From positions 1 through 53,439 of the forward strand of contig QHWY01000089.1 in assembly GCA_003223875.1 (NCBI GenBank): a stretch of 53,439 bases of DNA, read 5' to 3'. Every line of letters starts with the position of its first letter. The first letter of the stretch is position 1. The stretch comes from Acidobacteriota bacterium. GTDB taxonomy: Bacteria; Acidobacteriota; Terriglobia; 20CM-2-55-15. Position numbers and translations under genes: made by a program. Under the pieces are notes generated by a model that was not told the origin of the DNA, ran no database searches, and was given only the letters and a program-made list of their open reading frames with translations. Shown piece after piece: positions 41,930-52,088 of the stretch.

Positions 41930-42837
41930 CGGCTGGCGCTCTGACTCACACGGCGGTCGATCTCGGGCAGGCTGGAATAGACAACGTCTCCGACGATTTT
42001 TAAGCTGTTTGCGCTTACCTTATCGAGCGTGTCGCAAGCCTCATGCCAGCATGGGTACTCGAAATCGATCAGGTCGGCGGCAGGAATCGCGGCCCTCAAA
42101 TAAGGTACGTGATCATCGGATACCTCGATCTGCTCGTCGGGAAACTCTTTGCTGTAGCCCATCGAACGCGCCGTATCCCAAATTAAGTTCTTCAACCAGC
42201 TTGTCGATTGAGCCTCTTTACGGATATTGAGACTCTTGTCGCCAATCATATCCACAAGGATTAGCGCCTTCAGGTCATTCAGCTTCCGGTCCCGGTACCT
42301 GCGGTCGACATCATGCCGGCTGCCGTAAACGCTGTCATCGTCCGTCCATTCGACAACAGCTTCCTCGCCATCGAAGAACACAAATTCCAGAGTATTTTGG
42401 AGCTTCAGCCCGGCGGTCGCGCGCGCGAACTCGAGTAACCACGCGGCGCTGGAACCTCCATCATTAGCCCCCGTGAAAGAAAATCTGTCGAAGACTTTCG
42501 TATCATAGTGGCCGGTGACTGCAATGGTTGTAGGCCTCCCCCCTGGACGCACAGCACGGATGTTCACCATGTGCCGGAATCCCCTCGGGGTGCGCGCGTC
42601 GAATTCGTCCAACTCAGGCTTGAGTCCCGCCTTTGACAACTCCGCAACAATGTAATTTCGTGCTTTTGCCAGAGCCTCACTTCCTGCGGGACGCGGTCCA
42701 AAGCCGACAATTGTTCGCAGATCCGCTTCAGCCCTTTGTTCACTGAAAGGCGAACTCTTTGGCGTGGGAGGCGTACGCTGGAATCCGTAGATCACTACAA
42801 CCAACACCAGCAGTACCAATGCAACGATTGCTTTCAT
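41926..42837 (-). CDS. M28-family zinc hydrolase, glutaminyl-cyclase-like
   Basis: 303 residues with an N-terminal signal or anchor (MKAIVALVLLVLVVVIYGF). The M28 metal ligands are readable: His in GHYDTK, Asp in GANDGGSSAA, Glu in FFDGEEA, Asp in LVDMIGD and a late His in CWHEACDTLDKV. FFDGEEA with WT nearby and a single-domain layout resemble bacterial glutaminyl cyclases, which form N-terminal pyroglutamate; an aminopeptidase cannot be excluded. Periplasmic or membrane-bound outside the cytoplasm. Confidence 0.85.
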   Translation of the reverse strand: MKAIVALVLLVLVVVIYGFQRTPPTPKSSPFSEQRAEADLRTIVGFGPRPAGSEALAKARNYIVAELSKAGLKPELDEFDARTPRGFRHMVNIRAVRPGGRPTTIAVTGHYDTKVFDRFSFTGANDGGSSAAWLLEFARATAGLKLQNTLEFVFFDGEEAVVEWTDDDSVYGSRHDVDRRYRDRKLNDLKALILVDMIGDKSLNIRKEAQSTSWLKNLIWDTARSMGYSKEFPDEQIEVSDDHVPYLRAAIPAADLIDFEYPCWHEACDTLDKVSANSLKIVGDVVYSSLPEIDRRVSQSASR

Positions 42838-42907
42838 CGTACGTCAAATTCTCGCACACATTTGACCTAGTGCTATGCTGAATTTGGGTCCTTTGGAGGT
42901 GAATTGA

Positions 42908-43189
42908 ATGAGAGGATTTTCAAAAAACCAGGCAGTCGGATTCTTCCTTTCCGGAGCAGCGGTAGGCGTCGCGGTTGCACTTTTATTTGCGCCCAAGACC
43001 GGTGCCCAAACGCGCAAGGATATTCGGCGATTCTCGAAGAAAGCCGTCACTCAGCTCGACGATCTGCAAAATGACCTTCGGGAACAAATCGGCGACGGTT
43101 ACGAACAGGTGATGGAAGTCTTCGACAATGTGAAGGAATACGTCGAAGAAGGTAGAAGTAAATTGCAAAAGATGATCCACACCGCTTAG
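42908..43189 (+). CDS. YtxH-domain small membrane protein
   Basis: 93 residues. VGFFLSGAAVGVAVALLFAPKTGAQTRKDIRR is the YtxH signature (membrane helix ending in APKTG). The rest is a charged helix with coiled-coil character (LDDLQNDLREQIGDGYEQVMEVFDNVKEYV). The family is linked to envelope stress in Firmicutes and elsewhere; the molecular role is unknown. GGAGG lies upstream of the ATG. Confidence 0.85.
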   Translation: MRGFSKNQAVGFFLSGAAVGVAVALLFAPKTGAQTRKDIRRFSKKAVTQLDDLQNDLREQIGDGYEQVMEVFDNVKEYVEEGRSKLQKMIHTA

Positions 43190-43194
43190 GGTGA

Positions 43195-43267
43195 TGGACG
43201 GTAAGGGATTCGAACCCTCGGCCTCGGCGTTGCGAACGCCGCGCTCTCCCAACTGAGCTAACCGCCC
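43195..43267 (-). tRNA. tRNA-Ala (anticodon CGC)
   Basis: A 73-nt cloverleaf without encoded CCA. The acceptor stem GGGCGGT/ACCGTCC contains the G3-U70 wobble pair that identifies alanine tRNA. The anticodon loop is TTCGCAA (anticodon CGC, codon GCG), and the T-loop is TTCGAAT. It lies 5 bp after the convergent YtxH gene. Confidence 0.95.
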
Positions 43268-43345
43268 TTGCTGAATTTTCGATTAGAGCATTAGGTTGCA
43301 CGAGGTGTCAATGCACCCTGCCCGCTGGTGGTGACTCAGTTTCAC

Positions 43346-43419
43346 CTGAAGCGGCGGTCTATGACCGCCGGCCATGTCTAAACTGCTGCACTGTCGGCGC
43401 TCATAGAGCGCCGCTACAG
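43346..43419. repeat. Element A (REPIN-like)
   Basis: The left arm has stem CGGCGGTC/GACCGCCG (from 43351). The right arm has CGGCGCTC/GAGCGCCG (about 43395-43413), a paired C/G change relative to other copies. The two arms face each other across about 25 bp. Confidence 0.8.
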
Positions 43420-43466
43420 TTAAAGCTGCGCTTGATTGGGCTCCATTACTCCTGTACGTTGCTACT

Positions 43467-44201
43467 ATGAATGGGTCCGTGGCTCTCTTGGCTTTAGGCT
43501 TCGCCTTGGGCGTTAAACATGCCACAGAGGCGGATCACCTGGCGGCAATCTCCTCGATTGTTTCCCAGAGGCATTCCATTTGGCAGTCGGCGTCCGTGGG
43601 ATTATTGTGGGGCGCCGGACATACTGCTGCCCTGCTTGTGGCCGGATTCTTGGTCATTGCGGCCGGTATTGCGATTCCCGAAAAGGTCGCAAACTTTCTC
43701 GAACTGCTCGTTGCGTTGATGATCATCTTTCTGGGAACACGTGTTCTATACATTATTTTTCGCAATCGTCCGGATGTTCATGTTCACGCCCACACACACA
43801 ACGGAAAGCCTCACATTCATCTCCATTTTCATGACCACTCCCACGCCCACAATGTTGGAGTGACACACAATGATGAGCATAACGGGCTGTTGGGTTGGCG
43901 CCCTGTGTTGGTCGGCATCCTTCATGGATTAGCCGGTTCCGCTGCCTTAACGCTTCTGGTGCTTTCAGAAGTCGTTCGAAACGGCAGTCCTATGCTCGGT
44001 TTCATGTATTTACTCGTGTTTGGGTTCGGTTCCATCGGGGGCATGCTGATCATGACCAGCTTGATTGGTCTGCCTATCAGCCTGGGCGTTCGTTTCTTCC
44101 GGGGCGCACTGCTTCCCATGCGCGCGTTTGCCGGAGTATTGAGTACGACCTTTGGCTTCTTTTACGCGTTCAAAGTTATAGAGAAACTGTCTGCGTTCTA
44201 A
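43467..44201 (+). CDS. NicO/UreH-like nickel or cobalt transporter
   Basis: A 244-residue membrane protein with about six helices. GFALGVKHATEADHLAAI near the N-terminus is the HxxxADH-type metal motif of NiCoT/NicO families. A His-rich cytoplasmic or periplasmic loop (HVHAHTHNGKPHIHLHFHDHSHAH, about residues 110-133) could collect metal. SVGLLWGAGHTAALL and GILHGLAGSAALTLLVL complete the pattern. Direction (uptake or efflux) and metal are not decidable. Convergent with the symporter gene, ends overlapping by 26 bp. Confidence 0.85.
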   Translation: MNGSVALLALGFALGVKHATEADHLAAISSIVSQRHSIWQSASVGLLWGAGHTAALLVAGFLVIAAGIAIPEKVANFLELLVALMIIFLGTRVLYIIFRNRPDVHVHAHTHNGKPHIHLHFHDHSHAHNVGVTHNDEHNGLLGWRPVLVGILHGLAGSAALTLLVLSEVVRNGSPMLGFMYLLVFGFGSIGGMLIMTSLIGLPISLGVRFFRGALLPMRAFAGVLSTTFGFFYAFKVIEKLSAF

Positions 44202-45459
44202 TCGCGCCTCGTGGCTCTGGTCTGAACTCGCCCTCCCAGCGCGCGATCACCACGGATGCGAGGCAATTTCCCAACACATTAACAGACGTCCGCGCCATGT
44301 CCATCAGCTCGTCAATTCCGAGAATAATGAATACCGGCTCGACGGGAAGGTGGAATGATGCGACGGTACCCAGCAAGATGACGAGGGCGGCGCGAGGTAC
44401 GCCGGCAACACCTTTGCTCGTCAGCATCAGCGTGAACACCATCAAGAGCTGCTGGCCGAAACTCATTTGAACGCCTGCGACCTGTGCGACAAATACAGAA
44501 GCGAGCGAAAGGTACAGCGACGAGCCATCCAGATTGAAGCTATAGCCGGTGGGGATGACAAAGGCGACGATTTGCCGCGGGACTCCGATACTCTCCATTT
44601 GTTCCATTGCTCGAGGAAGAGCGGCCTCCGAACTCGTCGTGGCGAATGCGATCGACACCGGCTCGGCAATCGCTTTCGCAAACTCCCGAAGCGGCACTTT
44701 GGCCATAACCGCGACGGGGACCAGAACGCAAACGATAAACGCCAGGAGTGCGGCATAAAGCGTGGCAAGCAGCTTGAAAAGATTCACGAGAATGCCCAGC
44801 CCCATATGTCCCACCGTGTAGGCTATGGCTGCGCCCACGCCGATTGGCGCAAACATCATGACGATGTTTGTGAACTTGAACATCGTTTCCGACAAACTCT
44901 CGCAGAAGGAAAGAACGGGCTGGCGTTTACTTTCCTTAACCAAAGCCAACGCGATCGCGAAGACGATGCTGAAGACTACGATCTGAAGGACCTGGCCTTC
45001 AGCAACCGACTTCGCGATATTTTCCGGAAAAATGTGGAGAATGATGTCGGATGCGCTTTGCGGCGGTGGCGCACTCAACTGGGAAGTTGTGGCAGCCGGC
45101 ATCGTAACACCCACACCGGCTTTCGTGAAATTGATCGCCGCGAGCCCAATCAACAGCGCGAGCGTCGTAACGACTTCGAAGTAAACCAGCGCCTTTATTC
45201 CCATTCGTCCGACTTGCCTCAGGCTGGCATGCCCGGCAATTCCCACAACAAGCGTGGAGAACAACAACGGCGCAATGACGGTCCGGATGAGATTCAAAAA
45301 GATCAGACTCAACAGCCTGAGGTTGATTGCAACGCCGGGCCAATCGTTACCGGTCTCGGCGCCAACAAGCATGGCGACAAAAATCCAGGTAGTGAGTGAT
45401 TTTCGCCGCCACGCATAGCCGAAAAAGACAAGGATGACGAGCCAGCGGATAATCATCAT
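44176..45459 (-). CDS. Dicarboxylate/amino-acid:cation symporter (DAACS family)
   Basis: 427 residues, eight membrane helices and two reentrant loops. The Ser-rich reentrant loop IAFATTSSEAALPRAMEQME and the substrate motif GYSFNLDGSSLYLSLASVFVAQ are both typical, as is LIRTVIAPLLFSTLVVGIAGH at the start. It imports C4-dicarboxylates or glutamate/aspartate with protons or sodium; specificity is not predicted. ATG overlaps the DedA stop by a few bases. Confidence 0.92.
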   Translation of the reverse strand: MMIIRWLVILVFFGYAWRRKSLTTWIFVAMLVGAETGNDWPGVAINLRLLSLIFLNLIRTVIAPLLFSTLVVGIAGHASLRQVGRMGIKALVYFEVVTTLALLIGLAAINFTKAGVGVTMPAATTSQLSAPPPQSASDIILHIFPENIAKSVAEGQVLQIVVFSIVFAIALALVKESKRQPVLSFCESLSETMFKFTNIVMMFAPIGVGAAIAYTVGHMGLGILVNLFKLLATLYAALLAFIVCVLVPVAVMAKVPLREFAKAIAEPVSIAFATTSSEAALPRAMEQMESIGVPRQIVAFVIPTGYSFNLDGSSLYLSLASVFVAQVAGVQMSFGQQLLMVFTLMLTSKGVAGVPRAALVILLGTVASFHLPVEPVFIILGIDELMDMARTSVNVLGNCLASVVIARWEGEFRPEPRGAIRTQTVSL

Positions 45460-46103
45460 GGTGTTGTTCTCGCGTCATCTGTATGCACGGTTTTCAGGTG
45501 ACGCCAAATCCACCAAATAGCGGTAAGAATTCCGATGATCCCGATGACAAAGTCGAAGTTATGGAACCAGGTCTTCAGAGTATCGTTTTTGTCCCATTGT
45601 TCGCCGAGGACCTGACCCACATACGCAAGACCGAGGCACCACGGAAGTGAACCGATGAATGTATACACAACAAATCGGGTCATATTCATTTTTGCGACAC
45701 CGGCGGGAAAAGCAATAAAAGTCCGGATCACCGGCAATAGGCGGCTGGCAAAGACGATCATTTCACCGTATCGCGAGAACCAACGGTCGGCCAGGTCCAG
45801 GTCGTGCTTGGAAATTAAAATATAGCGGCCGTATTTCTCGATGAAGGGGCGTCCGCCATACATCCCGACCCCGTACGCGACAATCGATCCCACGACGCAT
45901 CCGGCCGCGCCCGCAACGGAAACGGACCACAAATTGAATTTTCCCGTGTAAACCAAATAGCCTGAAAAAGGCATGATGATTTCTGAAGGCAAAGGGATGC
46001 ATGCAGACTCGATCCCCATCAACAGCACCAGGCCGGGATAACCCAACGCAGAAATCGTGCTGACGATCAGACCAGACAGTACTTCGATTATCCGGGCGAC
46101 CAA
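45456..46103 (-). CDS. DedA-family membrane protein
   Basis: 215 residues with the DedA pattern: GYPGLVLLMGIESACIPLPSEIIMPFSGYL, RYGEMIVFASRLLPVIRTFIAFPAGVAKM (with the conserved Glu and the two Arg) and SLPWCLGLAYVGQVLG. DedA proteins act in membrane-lipid flipping and proton-dependent homeostasis. Coupled to the symporter gene. Confidence 0.92.
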   Translation of the reverse strand: MVARIIEVLSGLIVSTISALGYPGLVLLMGIESACIPLPSEIIMPFSGYLVYTGKFNLWSVSVAGAAGCVVGSIVAYGVGMYGGRPFIEKYGRYILISKHDLDLADRWFSRYGEMIVFASRLLPVIRTFIAFPAGVAKMNMTRFVVYTFIGSLPWCLGLAYVGQVLGEQWDKNDTLKTWFHNFDFVIGIIGILTAIWWIWRHLKTVHTDDARTTP

Positions 46104-46239
46104 CTCTTCCTCCGTGGCGTCGAACTAGTATTCTCGAATTTTGGAATGGCGCAAGCATAAGAAAAAACTACGACGCGCGATCCTTTATCGAAAAAAGTAG
46201 TGCGGACCCCTAGTCCTTCGGCTACAATGCGCGCGGCTT

Positions 46240-47150
46240 ATGACTCGTATAACGAAACTAAAGATACTGACCGTTATTTATTTGGTGGTCGCTTCACTCC
46301 TCTGGGCACAAGAGGACAGCATTTTCAAGTTGAATGTGAACGTGGATCTCACCGAAGTCCACGTGAGTGTCACTGATGAGAAGGACCGTCCCGTCGGGAA
46401 TTTAACAAAGGAAAACTTCCGCGTTTTCGAGGATCAAACGGAACAAAAGCTTTCCGTCTTCAAGCATGAAGATTTTCCGGTCAGCCTTGGGCTGGTGATT
46501 GACAACAGCAGAAGCATGGAGCCTCGCAAAGAGCGCCTCGATGCGGCGGCTCTGTCATTTGTCCGCAAGAGTAACCCTGAGGATGAGACGTTCATTGTCC
46601 ACTTCGACGACGCGGCCCGGCTGGATCGGGACTTCACCGACAGCATTCCCCTTCTCGAGGAAAGCCTGGCCGGCGTCAAGCCCTACGGCCAAACCGCAAT
46701 CTATGATGCCCTGATGTTGGCACTCGATCACATGCATTATGCGAGGCATCAAAAGAGAGCCGTACTTCTCATCACCGACGGAGTCGACAATTCCAGCGAA
46801 CACACGCTGACCGAAGCTCTCGAAGCAACACAACAGTCTCACGTGGCCGTGTATACGGTGGGACTACTCAGCGCATCTGGCGGACAAAAGGCCGAAGACT
46901 CGCTTCTACGAATTGCTGAGACAAGCGGCGGGAGGGCTTTCTTTCCCTTAACTGTCGATGACGCGCGCGCCGACATGGAACGCGTGGCGCGAGACCTTCG
47001 CGAGCAATACACACTGGGTTATATACCTTCCAACCCATCACGGTCCGGCCAATGGCGTTCGGTGCGCGTGGAAATCATTCCGCCTCGAGGAACACCCCGA
47101 ACCACGAAGCTTTACGCAACCTATCGCCACGGATATTACGGACCCGCTGA

Positions 47151-47154
<4 letters not shown>
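46240..47154 (+). CDS. Secreted VWA-domain protein (acidobacterial VWFA-related type)
   Basis: 304 residues. Signal peptide from MTRITKLKIL to about residue 23 (SLLWAQ). LTEVHVSVTDEKDRPVGNLTKENFRVFEDQTEQKL precedes the VWA domain, as in the VWFA-related family common in Acidobacteria. The MIDAS motif DNSRS is at 88-92, with Thr in KPYGQTAIYDAL and Asp in ITDGVDNSSEHT. Likely a surface or periplasmic binding protein; partner unknown. TACAAT lies 11 nt before the ATG. Confidence 0.85.
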
Positions 47155-47900
<746 letters not shown>

Positions 47901-47908
47901 CAGTCAAC

Positions 47909-47914
47909 ATTCTA
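47909..47914 (-). promoter_or_regulatory. Putative -10 box for leaderless map transcript
   Basis: On the minus strand TAGAAT ends 8 nt before the map ATG. It faces a plus-strand TATAAT at 47927-47932. Confidence 0.4.
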
Positions 47915-47926
47915 ACAGGTGCACGC

Positions 47927-47932
47927 TATAAT
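47927..47932 (+). promoter_or_regulatory. Putative -10 box for the DJ-1 gene, with element B in the leader
   Basis: TATAAT lies about 140 nt upstream of the ATG at 48069. The predicted leader would hold element B (47981-48013). Confidence 0.35.
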
Positions 47933-47980
47933 GCCGCGAGAAGTGGGGGACCGGCCGATTGCCGATTCAAAAAGGCCGCC

Positions 47981-48013
47981 GCGGAGCGCAAGCGCGATAG
48001 CGCGCAGCCTCAA
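47981..48013 (+). repeat. Element B in the leader of the DJ-1 gene
   Basis: One B unit with stem GCGC/GCGC and loop GATA. An upstream in-frame extension of the downstream gene reads through it (RSASAIARSL), but the family match begins only at 48069. Confidence 0.8.
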
Positions 48014-48068
48014 GAAAAAGCGGTGTACCGCAAGTAGGCCTAGCCGGGTGCGCCCTACGTTAACCAAT

Positions 48069-48599
48069 ATGAAGCTGAACGGAAAAAAAGTTCTTATTGT
48101 GATTCCTCCCACTCAATTCAGAGACGAAGAATTCTTTGAACCCCGCAAAATTCTCCAGGATGAGGGGGCAACCATTGTCGTCGCGTCAATCGCAGCGCGG
48201 GCCTGCCGCGGGATGAAAGGTGGTACTGCCCAAGCGGATATCTCAATCGCCGATGCAAAGGCGGACGATTATGCAGGGCTGGTTCTCTGCGGTGGCTCCT
48301 CAGTACCCGAATTTTTTTGGAACGACAAGAAGCTCCAAGAACTCGTCACCTCGATGGCGACGGCTGGCAAAATCATTGCCGCCATTTGCCTTTCGACCGT
48401 TGTGCTGGCCAAGGCGAAACTCCTGGCGGGACGCGAAGCCACTGTTTATTTTCTTCCCGAGGCGATCCAGGAATTGAAAGACGCCGGCGCGAAGTACGTT
48501 AAAAAAACCCTTCTCATCCATAACAACATCATCCTGGCGGAAGGACCACCGGATTCCCAACGCTTCGGCCAGGCAATCCGTGCGGCTTTGGCAGGGTAA
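48069..48599 (+). CDS. DJ-1/PfpI family protein
   Basis: 176 residues. KVLIVIPPTQFRDEEFFEPRKIL at the start includes the conserved Glu near residue 20. LVLCGGSSVP and AAICLSTVVLAKA carry the nucleophile-elbow Cys107. The family includes proteases, deglycases and chaperones, so the activity cannot be assigned. The start is placed at MKLNGKKV; the frame is open upstream to 47919 through repeat DNA. Confidence 0.85.
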   Translation: MKLNGKKVLIVIPPTQFRDEEFFEPRKILQDEGATIVVASIAARACRGMKGGTAQADISIADAKADDYAGLVLCGGSSVPEFFWNDKKLQELVTSMATAGKIIAAICLSTVVLAKAKLLAGREATVYFLPEAIQELKDAGAKYVKKTLLIHNNIILAEGPPDSQRFGQAIRAALAG

Positions 48600-48635
48600 G
48601 CCTGCCCAAGGCACAGAATCAGAGGAGAATAATCC

Positions 48636-49106
48636 ATGTCGACGTTTCTAAAAGGCGTTCTTGTCTTGAATCTGCTGATCGCCGCAAGCTATGTCGGGAC
48701 TCGAGTACACGCGCAGCGTCCGCCGGAGCTCGACACGACGGGCGCTGCGTATCTTCGCGTGAATATCAATCCCACGGATATTCCGCCGATGGTGAACATC
48801 AACCCGTATGAAACGGTCCCGAAAGTTGAGATAACGCGTCTGCCGGAGATTCGCATACCCGCATCGGGCTGCCAGAACCGCCAGAACTTCCAGACGGGAA
48901 TCGGACGATCGATCTCAGGTCCGCTGATGATCACCTATCTGCATCTTCCGCAGCAGACCGTAGCGACGTTGACTGACGGGAATGACAGTCACAGCATGAA
49001 TTTGGGCGCAGCCGGCCAGATAACAACGGCAATTTACCTTCAACCAAACCAGAGGTTGGATTTCGATTCCGAGATCATGTACTCCGGCTGCAGACCGGAT
49101 CAATAG
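48636..49106 (+). CDS. Small secreted protein, unknown function
   Basis: 156 residues. Signal peptide MSTFLKGVLVLNLLIAASYVG to about residue 26 (HAQ). The mature part has short repeated NINP words (VNINPTDIPPMVNINPYETV), then a domain with two Cys (CQN and GCRPDQ at the end) that may form a disulfide. An AGAGGAGAA ribosome site precedes the start. I recognise no family. Confidence 0.65.
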   Translation: MSTFLKGVLVLNLLIAASYVGTRVHAQRPPELDTTGAAYLRVNINPTDIPPMVNINPYETVPKVEITRLPEIRIPASGCQNRQNFQTGIGRSISGPLMITYLHLPQQTVATLTDGNDSHSMNLGAAGQITTAIYLQPNQRLDFDSEIMYSGCRPDQ

Positions 49107-49241
49107 ATCACGCTTTCGTTCCTGATTCTGTCACGCGTTCGGATAACAATGAACATTTCCTCGCGCGGTCTTCGATGGCGCCCCAGTTGTCAGACGGACG
49201 ATCAACGACCAGTCCTTTTGGCTTAAAGTCGCCGGCGCTAC

Positions 49242-50171
49242 TCACTCCCACTCGCGCCTAAGTCCCTCGGCCGCCGCTAGCCAGCACGCGCGAATCCATA
49301 CCGCTTCGGATTCGGTGAGGATGATGCCCTCCGGACGACCGTCCACGACGCGGTGAGCTTTGCCCCAGCCGGTGTCACCCATCCACACAGAAGCCTCGCA
49401 GGTCGCGTGATCGTAGACGAAAACCGACTGTTCGCCGTACTGATTGGCGAAGTAGCCAAAGTACTTGCCAGCTCCGTCACCGTCGATGGCAGGCGGTTGC
49501 CCGCAATCCTCCGTGTGGTGGTTGGATATCCGGAATAGCGGTGGATTCGTTGACGGCTTCTCCTCTAGAGGCTTCTCTACGTCGCGGCCGGCGCTGTGTT
49601 GCTTCGGCGCGATCTCTCCATAGGTACGCGCGAGTTCGATCGACAGGTCCATCTCCAGCGCCAGCCTGGAAATCGCGTCGGTTTTCTTTTCAAGTTTGGC
49701 ACGTCGCCAGGATCCTCGCAGGAATCGCTCAAGTTCAGCATACAGTGCCTCCCGGAGGTCTACTTCCGGAAGCGCTACTTCGCGGTCGACCTCGCCACCC
49801 GTCTCGGAACACCTCTCAATAAGTGCATGCAGCTTCGGAAACGCCACACGAAGTACCTCCGCGCCGGTTTCATAACCATCATCCGCGTCGGCAAGAGACA
49901 GCTCTATTGCCTCCACGACATTGCCGTTGGCGAGCCGGTCCACATCCCCAAGGACGACCTGTTCTGGAGCGACCGGAGTCCGTTGGCGGTCCCCCTGGAC
50001 GGTCCATTCCACAGGGAGCCGGAAATCAATGAACAGCGGCCCCTCGTAAATGGACCATTCGCAGTTATCCGGGTTCCCCACTTGATCGAGAATATCCAGG
50101 AGGTGCGCTTCACCTTCGGCTTGAACAAACGACGCGGAGAGGTCCGGCCACCGCACAAGGTACATCGGCAT
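49242..50171 (-). CDS. Protein of unknown function, mobile-element associated
   Basis: 309 residues from MPMYLVRWPDLSASFVQAE. The first ~90 residues form one unit (SASFVQAEGEAHLLDILDQVG). The middle is charged and helical (ALYAELERFLRGSWRRAKLEKKTDAISRL). The end FGYFANQYGEQSVFVYDHATCEASVWMGDTGWGKAHRVVDG and RACWLAA resembles proteins carried by plasmids and islands, known to me only as hypotheticals. AGGAGG stands 7 nt before the ATG at 50171. No membrane segments or signal. Its neighbour is an IS91-like remnant. Confidence 0.6.
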   Translation of the reverse strand: MPMYLVRWPDLSASFVQAEGEAHLLDILDQVGNPDNCEWSIYEGPLFIDFRLPVEWTVQGDRQRTPVAPEQVVLGDVDRLANGNVVEAIELSLADADDGYETGAEVLRVAFPKLHALIERCSETGGEVDREVALPEVDLREALYAELERFLRGSWRRAKLEKKTDAISRLALEMDLSIELARTYGEIAPKQHSAGRDVEKPLEEKPSTNPPLFRISNHHTEDCGQPPAIDGDGAGKYFGYFANQYGEQSVFVYDHATCEASVWMGDTGWGKAHRVVDGRPEGIILTESEAVWIRACWLAAAEGLRREWE

Positions 50172-50481
50172 AACATCCTCCTTCGGAAAAGAGCGCCATT
50201 CCCCTTCCATGCAAATGCGCGTGCCACTGTCTGGCGAGGTACAGGTTGGGTTACGCTCGGCTCGCGGCAGTTGTCACGCCGCGCGCGACACCTTCTGATG
50301 GGCCCCAGCTCACCCACCTGTGGCTCACACATTACGAGAGTCGCGTTCTCCCTATCAAGTCATATGAATGGCAAACGGCGCCTTCGGCTCTCGCTGAGGG
50401 CGGGTCCGTGCCCGCAACGGAGGGAAGTCGGCAAAAGAAGACAAACCTAATCGCATTGTCACGCCCTAGCGGGATTTTTCG
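50172..50481. other. Intergenic between the unknown gene and the IS91-like remnant
   Basis: No gene recognised. The stretch holds the ribosome site of the minus-strand gene and no A or B repeats. Confidence 0.5.
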
Positions 50482-51555
50482 ATGGTGCCCTTCCCGGAAG
50501 TGGTTGAAGCCACGAGCGCGGGGTACTGCGCACAGAGTTGCACATGGCAGGCGATGCTGAACGCCGGCTGCGAATACGCTCCGCGCCATCCGGAAACGAC
50601 AGTGCTGTATCAGGTCGTCGCCGAACAACTGGAAACATTTCTGAACCGGCAACAAGACCGCGACCATCCGGTTCCCGGGTTCGTCGAAGACGAATTCCTG
50701 GACTGTGGAGTTTTGGCCCGTGGCTTTTTGCGTCTTCGGTGCCAATCGTGCGGACTCGATCGGTTACTGGCTTTTTCCTGTAAGGGGCGTGCGTGGTGTC
50801 CATCGTGTGGTGGAAGACGCATGGCGGACACCGCGGCGCATCTGGTGGACCGCGTGTTTCCTGTCGTGCCGGAGCGCCAGTGGGTTTTGTCGGTGCCCTT
50901 CGCTCTGCGCTACCGCATGGCCTACGACGCGCATCTCACAAGCGATGTGCTGAACGTTTTCATTCGCGTTCTGTTTGGGGAATTGCGGCGGCGCGTTTAT
51001 GAACTTCTCGGTGTCGCCTCCTCGCAGTGCGGCGCCGTCACGTTTGTTCAGCGATGGGGAGACGCCCTGAATGCCAACCCGCATTTCCATTCGCTCGTGC
51101 TCGACGGGGTTTACGCCGCTGGTGGCAATGGCCGTCCCCAGTTTCACCAATTGCCGGCGCCCGGGAATGAAGACGTGCTGCGCGTGACAACCCTCGTGAG
51201 TCAACGGGTTCAATCGCTGCTGGAGCGGCAAGGCTGCGGACCTGAAGCGGATGCTCCACAAGCGGATCCTTTGTCCCAGGAAGATCCTGGGATGGCGGCT
51301 CTGGTGTCCGACTCTGTGCGTCACAGGATTGCGGTGGGTTCCAATACTGGCCGCGGTGTCGTGCGCCTGGGAGATCAGATCGACGGAGACAATTTGGATG
51401 CCTCCGAGAGCCCCCGCTGCGCGATGGTTTCCGGCTTCAGTGTACACGCCAACGTCTGCGTCGAAGGCCGCGACCGCATGCGCCTGGAGCGGCTGGTCCG
51501 CTACGCAGCCCGGCCCGCCGTGTCCACAGAACGCCTGACGGAGTACATCGCATAA
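50482..51555 (+). mobile_element. IS91-like transposase, truncated at the 3' end
   Basis: 357 residues, or 333 if it starts at the internal ATG 50554 (MLNAGCEYAPRHPETTVLYQVV), which matches the family start better. The N-terminal zinc-binding domain is clear (FLRLRCQSCGLDRLLAFSCKGRAWCPSCGGRRMADTAAHLVD). The HUH-type region follows: VPERQWVLSVPFALRYRMAYD, then NANPHFHSLVLDGVY with the His-x-His pair. The frame ends at RLVRYAARPAVSTERLTEYIA, in the middle of the domain that normally carries the catalytic Tyr, and the following DNA does not restore it. Probably inactive. IS91 elements move by rolling-circle transposition and can carry adjacent genes. Confidence 0.8.
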
Positions 51556-52088
51556 CAACACAGCGGGGGTACGTGTGTCTCCCGTGGGCGAAAATCGCCC
51601 TTGAATCCGCCGCCCGCCCAGAAAGGATCTCTTAATTTCCCCGCCCGCCCGGTCCTTGCGGCACCCAAAGGTTGACATAAGGCCCGTTATCGGACATCGA
51701 TACACGACCCACCCCGCTTGAAATTACTATCCGCCGTTCGATGCTTTGGCCAATCAAGATTGATAGTCATCTCCCATCGAACTTGATAGCGAAGATCTAA
51801 AACAACTTCAGACCGCTTTCTGCGACCGAAGGGACGTTAACGCCGTTCTTCCTGTAAATGAAGTGCTTATGTGTCTGCGAACCCGCCTTAGTGCGTCGTT
51901 TGGTCGTTGGCACATCGAGTGCGTTTAAGGGTGACGAGTTGAAGGACAGAAAGGAATAAGAGGAGGACACGCAGATGATCACCCCAAGACGCAGACATGA
52001 CGGAAACCACATTACATCGCCGCGCGCCAGGACCTTTGCAATGGAGACAAGCCTTGCCACGATAGAAAAGCACACGGGAGAACCCACA
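51556..52088. other. 533-bp intergenic region after the IS91-like remnant
   Basis: No gene supported. It contains a TTGATAG pair (51760-51766 and 51783-51789) resembling the pair at 2254-2280, with CAATCA upstream in both places. A short in-frame extension of the next gene starts at 52041. Confidence 0.5.

Noticed and set aside
44467..45399. 310-aa plus-strand ORF
   Set aside because: Antisense to the symporter gene; highly charged, no domain.
47919..48068. 50-residue upstream extension of the DJ-1 protein
   Set aside because: Reads through element B and a low-complexity basic stretch; family match starts at 48069.
50764..51705. 313-aa minus-strand ORF
   Set aside because: Antisense to the IS91-like transposase, no domain.
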